A program made the position numbers and the translations under genes. The notes under the pieces are model-generated. The model was given only the letters and a program-made list of their open reading frames with translations, was not told the DNA's origin and did not search any database. Shown one piece after another: positions 1 to 4,877 of a stretch of 7,471 nucleotides of DNA. Origin of the DNA: Candidatus Methanoperedens sp. (GTDB lineage Archaea; Halobacteriota; Methanosarcinia; Methanosarcinales; Methanoperedenaceae); the NCBI GenBank assembly GCA_023249275.1, contig JAHFCV010000056.1, positions 4,661 to 12,131 of the forward strand. Direction: 5' to 3'. How positions within the stretch are numbered: position 1 is the first letter of the stretch; the number at the start of each line of letters is the position of its first letter.

Positions 1-275
1 TTCGGACCCGCTGCATATGTTATAAGATGCTTGTCCTCTGTTTCCACTATAATAGATTGTGGTTTCTGGTTACTAAGACGCGTGGTCGTGGATTCTGCCG
101 ACATGTATAAAGTAGCTGTCAATGCAGCAAAGGCTTCGCTATTAAGCCCTCCGGTGGTCTGTTTTGTAACCATCAGCAATCCCTGTTTCGAAACGATTGC
201 AGAAAGCTCGATACCCCCGACTGCCTGCAGGTCGTTAAGTATCTTTTCGAGCATATTGGCTTTTGTTTCCATCAT
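1..275 (-). CDS. Roadblock/LC7-like protein, 3' part beyond window
   Basis: Reading the minus strand from the double ATG at 275/272 gives an open frame to the window edge (91 codons, no stop). It begins MMETKANMLEKILNDLQAVG, followed by GIELSAIVSKQGLLMV, a region with SEAFAALTATLYMSAESTT, then SIIVETEDKHLITYAAG. The order helix, strand ('ielsaivsk-GLlm'), long helix with Ala/Thr/Ser, then strand pair is the Roadblock/LC7 pattern. Such small archaeal proteins are commonly linked to small-GTPase or polarity functions, but nothing here shows a partner. The family call rests on the pattern by eye. The start is one of two adjacent ATGs; a GGGG stretch lies just upstream (3 or 6 nt away), a weak ribosome-binding candidate. 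The gene lies 109 bp downstream of pan on the same strand but has its own TATA-like elements, so it may be transcribed separately. The C-terminus is not visible. Confidence 0.72.
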   Translation of the reverse strand, partial: MMETKANMLEKILNDLQAVGGIELSAIVSKQGLLMVTKQTTGGLNSEAFAALTATLYMSAESTTTRLSNQKPQSIIVETEDKHLITYAAGP

Positions 276-296
276 TACCCCGGAATTTTTAATGTC

Positions 297-343
297 TTAT
301 GCACAACCACCATATAATAGTTATGCAAAACACCGTATAATAG
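297..343 (-). promoter_or_regulatory. Tandemly duplicated promoter-like element
   Basis: Two adjacent near-identical units, 297-320 (24 bp) and 321-343 (23 bp), lie between the pan stop and the Roadblock gene. On the minus strand each reads CTATTATA, then (c/t)GGTG, then a T/G-rich step, then GCATAA. Each unit therefore carries an archaeal TATA-like core (CTATTATA). The proximal TATA lies about 40 nt upstream of the ATG at 275. Initiation about 26 nt downstream of it would give a leader of roughly 15 nt. Whether both copies act as promoters, or one as a regulator site, cannot be decided from sequence. Confidence 0.5.
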
Positions 344-384
344 ATTGCTACGATTTGAAACATATTCAATTCTATCAACCCGAC

Positions 385-1623
385 TCAGGCAAACATTCCT
401 TCGGAATGAAGATTCGGCTTTGTAGTGGCAATTATTAATTTTTTTATTGCATTTCTGAAATCCTCCATTCCAACGCTATTGCGCTCTTCCCTTACAGCGA
501 ACATCCCTGCTTCCATGGCAATTGCTTTCAGGTCAGAGCCGTTCGCTCCTTCGGTAAGCGAGGAAAGCTCATCAAAATCAACTGCGTCTGATAGCTTCAT
601 CCGCCTGGAATGGAGCCTCAGAATTATTGCACGCACTTCCTTATTGGGCATTGGAATCGAAATGAATCTGTCAAACCTTCCTGGCCGCAGAAGAGCCATG
701 TCAAGAATATCTGGTCTGTTTGTGGCTGCGATAATCCTGACATTTCCCCTGGGATTAAAACCATCCATCTCGGAAAGCAATTGCATTAAGGTGCGCTGGA
801 CTTCCCTGTCTCCGGAGGTGGCGGTATCAAGACGTTTTGCCCCGATGGAATCAAGCTCATCAATAAAAATAATACTGGGGGATTTTTCTTTTGCCATTTT
901 GAAGAGGTCACGCACAATTCGCGCGCCTTCGCCGATATATTTCTGTACAAGCTCAGAGCCTACAATCCTGATAAATGTGGCTTTTGTCTGGCTTGCCGCG
1001 GCTTTGGCAAGCAGTGTTTTCCCGGTTCCCGGAGGACCATATAATAAAACCCCTTTGGGAGGCTCTATCCCGATGCGTTCAAACACCTCGGGTTTGGTGA
1101 GCGGCATCTCCACAGTCTCCCGAAGCTCACGGATCTGTTCATCCAGACCCCCGATATCAGAATACGACACATTCGGGGACTCGATGACCTCCATGCCGTG
1201 TACAAAAGGATCGCGCGACGATGGCAGGATTCCTACCACGGCAAGGCTCTGGTAATTTAAAGACACCGCCGCCCCGGGTACAAGCTCACTGCCGTTTATG
1301 AACTGGGAAGCTCCGACTACAAACTGAGGACCCGTACTGCTCCTGATAATAACTTTCCCGTTCTCAAGAACATCCACTACCGTGCCTACAACAAGCGGAG
1401 GGGTTTTTAACCTGTCAAGCTCGCTTTTCAATTGTCTTAAATCTCTTTCGTATTTCAGGTTCTGGCTCTCGGTAAAACGCTTCTCATGCTCTATCTTATT
1501 AGCCTGTTCCTTTAGGAGATTGTTCCTTTCCTCAAGCGTTTTTATCCTGTCCATCAAATAGCGGGAAAAATCGTTGTTTCCCATTGCTATCGGGCTTTCC
1601 TGGTTTTCCTGGGCTTCAGACAT
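385..1623 (-). CDS. pan: Proteasome-activating nucleotidase (PAN), AAA+ ATPase
   Basis: PAN is the cytoplasmic hexameric ATPase that unfolds proteins and threads them into the archaeal 20S proteasome. The 412 residues show the expected order. Residues about 20-73 form a heptad-rich coiled coil, followed by a Pro-Pro turn (75-76), then an OB fold (about 78-132). The AAA+ module follows: Walker A GPPGTGKT (196-203), aromatic pore loop KYIG (228-231), Walker B IIFIDELD (251-258), sensor-1 N302 and the arginine-finger stretch LRPGRFDR (312-319). A small alpha-helical lid runs to about 400. Length is normal for the family. The last three residues are Met-Phe-Ala, so the proteasome-docking HbYX tail has Phe in place of Tyr. 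The ATG at 1623 has no clear Shine-Dalgarno; a TATA element about 32 nt upstream suggests a very short leader. An internal Met14 (1584) is a less likely start. The gene is divergent from mbf1. Confidence 0.97.
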   Translation of the reverse strand: MSEAQENQESPIAMGNNDFSRYLMDRIKTLEERNNLLKEQANKIEHEKRFTESQNLKYERDLRQLKSELDRLKTPPLVVGTVVDVLENGKVIIRSSTGPQFVVGASQFINGSELVPGAAVSLNYQSLAVVGILPSSRDPFVHGMEVIESPNVSYSDIGGLDEQIRELRETVEMPLTKPEVFERIGIEPPKGVLLYGPPGTGKTLLAKAAASQTKATFIRIVGSELVQKYIGEGARIVRDLFKMAKEKSPSIIFIDELDSIGAKRLDTATSGDREVQRTLMQLLSEMDGFNPRGNVRIIAATNRPDILDMALLRPGRFDRFISIPMPNKEVRAIILRLHSRRMKLSDAVDFDELSSLTEGANGSDLKAIAMEAGMFAVREERNSVGMEDFRNAIKKLIIATTKPNLHSEGMFA

Positions 1624-1650
1624 GATATAGAATGATATTTAAGCGAGGAC

Positions 1651-1660
1651 GGTATATAGA
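1651..1660. promoter_or_regulatory. Symmetric TATA element shared by pan and mbf1
   Basis: The 57-bp region between the two divergent genes contains GGTATATAGA, whose core tatata (1653-1658) reads the same on both strands. Its centre is about 25 nt from the mbf1 ATG at 1681 and about 32 nt from the pan ATG at 1623. With the usual archaeal TATA-to-start distance of about 26 nt, mbf1 would be leaderless and pan would have a leader of about 6 nt. On the minus strand it is preceded by CGAAAA, a good BRE. On the plus strand the upstream bases are GAGGACG, a poorer BRE. A second AT-rich stretch, gatatttaag (1634-1642), is an alternative TATA for mbf1 with a leader of about 17 nt. Confidence 0.55.
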
Positions 1661-1680
1661 GTTTTCGCCGAGATGATGTG

Positions 1681-2166
1681 ATGCAATGCGAAATATGCGG
1701 CAGTGACATAAAGGGAAACCCGATCAGGGTGACCGTTGAGGGGACTGACCTGGACGTATGCGGAAAATGTGCCCGTTACGGTAAGCCTTCTGATAAATGG
1801 TCTCCTGTTTCCAGAAAAATAGTGCCAACCGAAAGAGCGATTGTCACCCACAAGCCAAGACGTGATGTTTTTGATAAACTCCAGGATGAAATCATCCCTG
1901 ATTACGCCGGGGTAATAAAGAAAGCAAGGGAATCGCAGGGATTGACTATCGAGGAACTTGCCTCGAAGATGATGGAGAAAGCCACGCTTATCAGGAAGAT
2001 TGAACGCGAGGAGCTTATACCAGAGGATGCGATTCGGAAAAAACTTGAAACTGCTTTGAATATCAAATTGACAGAGAGGTTTTCTTCGCAGGACCAGCGC
2101 GGGGGAGGGTTCATCAGGGGAACCACGCTCGGTGATGTGGCTGTTATCAGGAAGAAGGGGAAATAG
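1681..2166 (+). CDS. Archaeal multiprotein bridging factor 1 (aMBF1)
   Basis: The 161-residue protein has the two-part architecture of archaeal MBF1. An N-terminal zinc ribbon uses Cys3-x2-Cys6 and Cys27-x2-Cys30. A basic linker follows, then a Cro/C1-type helix-turn-helix at about residues 74-130, containing GLTIEELASKM and an IRKIERE recognition segment. A Gly/Arg-rich tail ends RKKGK. In eukaryotes MBF1 bridges activators to TBP; archaeal homologues have been associated with ribosomes and translation, so a purely transcriptional role should not be assumed. The open frame includes an extra GTG at 1678, but the ATG at 1681 gives the family-typical beginning MQCEICG and sits about 25 nt from the TATA centre, fitting a leaderless transcript. 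The gene is divergent from pan. A weak hairpin (AAAGA / TCTTT, about 2173-2187) follows the stop, without a T-run. Confidence 0.93.
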   Translation: MQCEICGSDIKGNPIRVTVEGTDLDVCGKCARYGKPSDKWSPVSRKIVPTERAIVTHKPRRDVFDKLQDEIIPDYAGVIKKARESQGLTIEELASKMMEKATLIRKIEREELIPEDAIRKKLETALNIKLTERFSSQDQRGGGFIRGTTLGDVAVIRKKGK

Positions 2167-2183
2167 TAGATTAAAGAGACCGT

Positions 2184-2228
2184 CTTTGCGTTCTTAGCGG
2201 TTTAAGGTGCTGACGGCTCACCGCAAAG
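2184..2228. repeat. Inverted repeat, possible hairpin after mbf1
   Basis: ctttgcg (2184-2190) and cgcaaag (2222-2228) are exact reverse complements. An inner gtg/cac pairing (2207-2209 with 2219-2221) could shorten the loop. The left arm belongs to a phrase, CTTTGCGTTCTTAGCGG, resembling the CTTTGCGTTCTTTGCGG-type dispersed intergenic repeats I associate with several genomes (from memory, not checked). It starts 18 bp past the mbf1 stop. No T-run follows, so it is not a classical terminator. Confidence 0.4.
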
Positions 2229-2288
2229 GCGAGGCTCGTCATAAACAACGAACTCAATACGAACTCAGACTTAAATATTTTTAACTGT

Positions 2289-2300
2289 TCGGCGCGCCGA
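2289..2300. repeat. Perfect 12-bp GC palindrome next to an AT stretch
   Basis: TCGGCGCGCCGA equals its own reverse complement. It lies 3 bp after the AT-rich stretch 2271-2285 (ttaaatatttttaac), which itself resembles a TATA box. That layout could be a TATA box followed by an operator, or chance; no gene starts within about 250 bp downstream on the plus strand. Confidence 0.4.
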
Positions 2301-2406
2301 TAGGAAAACGATGCAGCCACTGTTTCTGAAAACAACGAACCGCAGATAAAGGCGCCCAGAGTCATGCACCTGAAGCGGAGCAGCGGGAAGGCGCGCGCTT
2401 GCAGTT

Positions 2407-2434
2407 GGGTGGGTCGGAGTTGGGGGGGATGGGG
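2407..2434 (+). other. G-rich tract with potential G-quadruplex
   Basis: G runs on the plus strand are GGG (2407-2409), GGG (2411-2413), a run of seven G (2422-2428) and GGGG (2431-2434). Splitting the seven-G run gives up to five G-triplets with loops of 1, 8, 1 and 2 nt. Only the 8-nt loop exceeds the usual 7-nt limit. The surrounding 2385-2465 strand is strongly purine-biased. Folding is inferred, not shown. Confidence 0.45.
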
Positions 2435-2584
2435 AGGCTTGGAGTGCAGAGGCAGGGAATGAGGTATTGTATATCGGCTTGGCGAATCTACAAGAATTGA
2501 TCGTCTATACGGGGAGATGGATTCTATGATAGTAGTTTAAAATTTTGAGTTTATTTCATAAGAATGTTTTTATCTTCTTTTTTG

Positions 2585-2601
2585 AAACAAATATTTTTAT
2601 A
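2585..2601 (+). promoter_or_regulatory. BRE/TATA promoter of the orphan 2-TM gene
   Basis: GAAACAAATATTTTTATA combines a BRE-like GAAAC with a T/A-rich TATA box (core 2595-2601). The TATA centre is about 29 nt from the ATG at 2627, which would give an almost leaderless mRNA. This is the main reason for choosing 2627 over the in-frame ATG at 2564. A competing TATA-like tttaaaat (2536-2543) would suit the 2564 start. Confidence 0.5.
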
Positions 2602-2626
2602 CTATAACTTGTTATTAAATAGAATC

Positions 2627-3046
2627 ATGCAAGAGACTAAGTGTATCGATTGGCAAGAATTAGAAAGAAAAGTTAAAAGTGCAATAAATGATTGTTGCCC
2701 TTTCGATTTTGATTCTAAAGAAATAGTAGATAGAGAAATAGAAGAGTGTGAATATATGCAGAAAGTTGCTGAAGTGCAACTTTCTAAATTAGATGTTCTG
2801 CTCGGCGTGGTACTGTTTGTAGTTGCTTCCGGTGGGAGTTTTGCTGTAGTTTCTATTAGTGATGATCGTTTAGCTTTCTATGCTATCTATGCGTTAATTC
2901 TATTTATTATTGGAGGTATTACTTTTTATTTCTGGTATAGAATGTCTAATAAATGCTGTCAATTAATTTTAGGTCTCGAAAAGAGAATTCAATCAGAGAA
3001 TTTCAAAAAACGAAAGGCTAAGGATATGGAAAGAAGTACTCAATAG
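2627..3046 (+). CDS. Small two-transmembrane-helix protein, function unknown
   Basis: I do not recognise this protein. From the ATG at 2627 it is 139 residues. A charged helical N-terminus (about 1-55, Lys/Glu-rich) is followed by two hydrophobic segments at about 57-77 and 83-104, separated only by a short SDDR turn. A basic, helical C-terminus ends KKRKAKDMERSTQ. Both ends are predicted to face the cytoplasm, with a tight hairpin in the membrane. There are six cysteines, including pairs at 23-24 and 110-111. The helix/2-TM/helix plan is reminiscent of SLATT-type 2-TM effector domains, but no nucleotide-sensing or nuclease partner is nearby, so this is only a shape similarity. The gene is AT-rich (about 33 % GC over 2641-2700, against about 47 % in a sampled mbf1 line), suggesting acquisition. 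An upstream in-frame ATG at 2564 would add 21 hydrophobic residues. It converges on aksA with a 27-bp gap. Confidence 0.7.
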   Translation: MQETKCIDWQELERKVKSAINDCCPFDFDSKEIVDREIEECEYMQKVAEVQLSKLDVLLGVVLFVVASGGSFAVVSISDDRLAFYAIYALILFIIGGITFYFWYRMSNKCCQLILGLEKRIQSENFKKRKAKDMERSTQ

Positions 3047-3073
3047 TTTATTCTTTCCCCTGCATTTCGCCCT

Positions 3074-4231
3074 TCACTCCAGCTCCCTTATAAACTCCTC
3101 AAGCCTGCTGCATGAAACCTTCTTCTTCGCCTCGCTGCACTTCTTGACCTTATCCAGAAGCGTGCACATATTCTCATGCGTGAGATTATACCCCATCTTC
3201 TCAACAACACCCTTCAATGCTTTTGTCCCCGTATGCTTCCCTATTATTATTTCCCGCTTCGCCCCAACCATCTCAGGAGCGAACAGCTCATAGGTCATGG
3301 GTTCCTCAAGCACGGCAGCCACATGTATCCCTGATTCATGCGCAAAGGCATTCGCGCCCACAATGGGTTTTATCTTCGGTATCGGAATACCTGAATATTG
3401 TTCCACGAGTTTTGATAACTCCATCAACCTGCTCACATCATACCGCTCGATGCCGTACTGTACGCGCAGGCTTACAAGCAGCTCCTCAAGCGAGGCATTC
3501 CCGCACCTCTCACCTATGCCGTTGACCGTGGTATGAAGCTGGAAAGCGCCTGCTTCGGCGCCGCTTATGGTATTCGCCACAGCCATGCCAAGATCGTTGT
3601 GGCAGTGGATGCACACTTTTGCTTTTACGCTTTTCTTTATTTCGCTGACTAAGTAGAAAGCGGTTGTCGGGTTCAATATACCCACGGTGTCGGCAATACT
3701 GATGTAATCGGCTCCATGTTCTTCTGCTGATTTGAAGATGGACTTGAGTACGTTGATATCTGTCCGCGTGGCGTCCTCAGCCGCAAACCGCACCGTAAGA
3801 CCGTGGTCTTTTGCATAGTCAAGCACATCGAGAGCGCATGATGTAGCCTCTTCAAATGTCTTATGATACTTGTATTTAAGGTGTAAATCCGATGTTGCAA
3901 TAAAAATACTCACGAAATCCACATCGCAGCGAAGCGCAACATCCACATCCTTCGCCACAGACCTGGCAAGGCAGCAAACTCTTGCATCAAGACCAAGATG
4001 CGCAATCTTGCGAACAGTAGCCTCCTCTGCCTGTGAAACGACCGGGAATCCAGCCTCAATTATCTCAATGCCAATGCTGTCAAGTTTTTCTGCGATTGCG
4101 ATTTTCTCTTCGGTGGTGAATGCCACTCCAGGGGTCTGTTCGCCATCCCTTAACGTGACATCGCATATTTCAATATCCCTGGGTTTTGATTTAATGTACT
4201 GCATCAGGGTGTTTTTTGAGTAGTTTCCCAT
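3074..4231 (-). CDS. aksA: Homocitrate synthase-type enzyme (AksA/NifV-like)
   Basis: This is a DRE-TIM-family acyltransferase that condenses acetyl-CoA with a 2-oxoacid. The probable role is 2-oxoglutarate to homocitrate and its longer homologues, leading to the 2-oxosuberate precursor of coenzyme B. The TIM barrel starts with TLRDGEQTPG (catalytic Arg28, metal-binding Asp29). Other conserved parts are FIATSDLH (110-117), the metal-site CIHCHND with His209 and His211, NGIGERCGNASLEELL (237-252), and HESGIH (298-303) in the first subdomain. At 385 residues it lacks the C-terminal allosteric domain of typical LeuA and CimA (about 490-520 residues), which favours AksA/NifV. Substrate specificity within the family cannot be proved by eye. 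A stop codon lies five codons upstream of the ATG at 4231. No Shine-Dalgarno is visible; a TATA-like box at 4267-4275 predicts a leader of about 14 nt. It stands alone, downstream of a tRNA gene. Confidence 0.85.
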   Translation of the reverse strand: MGNYSKNTLMQYIKSKPRDIEICDVTLRDGEQTPGVAFTTEEKIAIAEKLDSIGIEIIEAGFPVVSQAEEATVRKIAHLGLDARVCCLARSVAKDVDVALRCDVDFVSIFIATSDLHLKYKYHKTFEEATSCALDVLDYAKDHGLTVRFAAEDATRTDINVLKSIFKSAEEHGADYISIADTVGILNPTTAFYLVSEIKKSVKAKVCIHCHNDLGMAVANTISGAEAGAFQLHTTVNGIGERCGNASLEELLVSLRVQYGIERYDVSRLMELSKLVEQYSGIPIPKIKPIVGANAFAHESGIHVAAVLEEPMTYELFAPEMVGAKREIIIGKHTGTKALKGVVEKMGYNLTHENMCTLLDKVKKCSEAKKKVSCSRLEEFIRELE

Positions 4232-4266
4232 ATCAATCAGGTCTCATTAACCATGTTTAATCATTA

Positions 4267-4275
4267 CTTATATCT
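4267..4275 (-). promoter_or_regulatory. TATA-like box upstream of aksA
   Basis: The minus strand reads AAGATATAAGTAAT here, centred about 40 nt before the aksA ATG. Purine-rich GGAAAG just upstream could serve as BRE. The predicted start site is near 4245. It lies downstream of the T7 tract that probably ends the tRNA transcript, so aksA likely has independent transcription. Confidence 0.4.
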
Positions 4276-4290
4276 TTCCATATTCTGTAG

Positions 4291-4297
4291 AAAAAAA
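4291..4297 (-). terminator. Oligo-T terminator candidate for tRNA-Thr
   Basis: Seven consecutive T on the minus strand lie about 25 nt beyond the tRNA 3' end; a shorter TTCTTTT follows the tRNA directly. Archaeal RNA polymerase commonly stops at U-rich stretches without a strong hairpin. No stem is evident. Confidence 0.45.
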
Positions 4298-4321
4298 TGT
4301 TTAGGGTTTGATTCAAAAGAA

Positions 4322-4395
4322 AGCCCCGGGAGGGATTTGAACCCTCGACCTAGAGATTACAAATCTCTCGCTCTGCCAGGCTGAGCCACCGAGGC
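4322..4395 (-). tRNA. tRNA-Thr (anticodon UGU)
   Basis: A complete 74-nt cloverleaf can be folded by hand. The acceptor stem GCCTCGG pairs with CCGGGGC over 7 bp, with one T-G wobble. The D stem is GCTC/GAGC, the anticodon stem AGAGA/TCTCT with loop TTTGTAA (anticodon TGT), and the T arm GAGGG-TTCAAAT-CCCTC. The variable loop is 5 nt. The discriminator is T73, which I recall as usual for archaeal tRNA-Thr. No CCA is encoded, so the end must be added by CCA-transferase. No intron is present. It decodes ACA and probably other ACN codons ending in A/G. The 5' flank has its own promoter; the 3' flank is T-rich. Confidence 0.97.
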
Positions 4396-4432
4396 TTGGG
4401 GAAAGGCTTTCGCTTTTAAGGATGGATTTACA

Positions 4433-4446
4433 TTTAAAAGCTTCGG
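4433..4446 (-). promoter_or_regulatory. BRE/TATA promoter of tRNA-Thr
   Basis: The minus strand reads CCGAAGCTTTTAAATG, a good match to an archaeal BRE (CGAAG) followed by a TATA box (TTTAAA, 4433-4438). The centre is about 40 nt from the tRNA 5' end, implying a short precursor leader of about 14 nt for RNase P to remove. Confidence 0.5.
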
Positions 4447-4513
4447 TAATTTAAAAAACCGGCATTGCTAAACTATTATAAATTTATACATTTAAAAATA
4501 AATTGTAGAAAAG

Positions 4514-4529
4514 TATATATATTATAAAA
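4514..4529 (+). promoter_or_regulatory. TATA region of the small winged-helix-like gene
   Basis: The stretch tatatatattataaaa contains two overlapping TATA candidates, centred near 4518 and 4526. They predict initiation around 4544-4552 and a leader of about 10-20 nt. AGGGG at 4550-4554, 8 nt before the ATG, is a plausible partial Shine-Dalgarno site. Confidence 0.5.
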
Positions 4530-4562
4530 GAAGAGTTATTCTATAAATCAGGGGCATATACG

Positions 4563-4877
4563 ATGGAGTCGCTTAAGTTTAGAATAAAAAGACGCCTTGA
4601 GTTATATCTTGAGCTCGATATTGATGGTATCAGGACGTCCATTATCGACACATTGTTGCGATTAAAGAAAGTAACCGTTGACCTGTTATACAATGAACTC
4701 AGGCGCAAATTCAAGGTTTCCTATAGCGCAGTTGCTTCAACCTTAGGATATATCCACTCAAAACTCGGTATTCTCCATGCTTACAAGGAATCCTATAAAA
4801 CACCCATAGTATACTCATTAAAGGAAGAATACATAGATATAATCAAAAACGCCTTAAGCAAAACTACCGCATCATAG
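4563..4877 (+). CDS. Small winged-helix-like protein (possibly DUF2551)
   Basis: This is a 104-residue basic protein. The pattern is an N-terminal amphipathic helix (FRIKRRLELYLEL), a second helix (IRTSIIDTLLRLKKVTVDLL), an HTH-like pair (YNELRRKFKVSYSAVASTLGYIHSKLG) and a two-strand wing (ILHAYKESYKTPIVYSLKEE). The wing is followed by a short terminal helix. This is the layout of a winged-helix DNA-binding domain, and the sequence resembles what I remember of the archaeal DUF2551 family of unknown function; the family name is from memory. No metal or ligand site is evident. It is transcribed divergently from tRNA-Thr and convergently with the HD-domain gene, sharing its last 14 bp with it. 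Regulation of a neighbour is possible but not shown. It is probably a DNA-binding regulator; targets are unknown. Confidence 0.82.
   Translation: MESLKFRIKRRLELYLELDIDGIRTSIIDTLLRLKKVTVDLLYNELRRKFKVSYSAVASTLGYIHSKLGILHAYKESYKTPIVYSLKEEYIDIIKNALSKTTAS

Larger units (their letters stand above)
2167..2626. other. Gene-free strip with short repeats, palindrome and G-rich tract
   Basis: I find no convincing gene in these 460 bp. A minus-strand frame at 2171-2365 has no family resemblance and runs across repeats. Visible structure: ctttgcg (2184-2190) can pair with cgcaaag (2222-2228) across a 31-nt loop. ACGAACTCA occurs at 2248-2256 and 2259-2267. AAACAACGAAC occurs at 2243-2253 and 2330-2340. 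An AT stretch (2271-2285) directly precedes a perfect 12-bp palindrome (2289-2300). A G-rich tract covers about 2400-2460, where line-level counting gives roughly 65 % GC. The final 60 bp turn AT-rich and hold the promoter of the next gene. The strip could be degenerate repeat DNA, the remains of an element, or an unannotated RNA; the sequence does not settle it. Confidence 0.6.

Noticed and set aside
48..59. 12-bp match tataatagattg shared with 336-347
   Set aside because: The first copy lies within the Roadblock coding sequence; the shared word is short and AT-rich, so chance is the simpler explanation.
425..1255. Long plus-strand open frame of 276 codons antisense to pan
   Set aside because: It is fully inside pan, whose AAA+ motifs are unmistakable; the antisense translation has no recognisable motif and is Ser/Arg-rich, as expected from a shadow frame.
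2300..2345. Possible C/D box guide RNA near the ctga at 2326-2329
   Set aside because: A CUGA D box can be seen but no acceptable RUGAUGA C box lies at the right distance.
2171..2365. Minus-strand open frame of 64 codons in the gene-free strip
   Set aside because: It is low in recognisable structure, runs through the repeats and hairpin arm, and no good promoter or Shine-Dalgarno site supports it. A real small gene cannot be fully excluded.
2564..2626. N-terminal 21-residue extension of the orphan membrane protein
   Set aside because: The extension is encoded by very AT-rich DNA that contains a BRE/TATA promoter at the correct distance from the ATG at 2627; it looks like promoter DNA read as Phe/Leu/Tyr/Ile codons.
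2167..2626. CRISPR array or insertion-sequence ends
   Set aside because: The repeats are too short, unequal in spacing and too few for CRISPR, and no transposase frame, terminal inverted repeat pair or target duplication could be identified.
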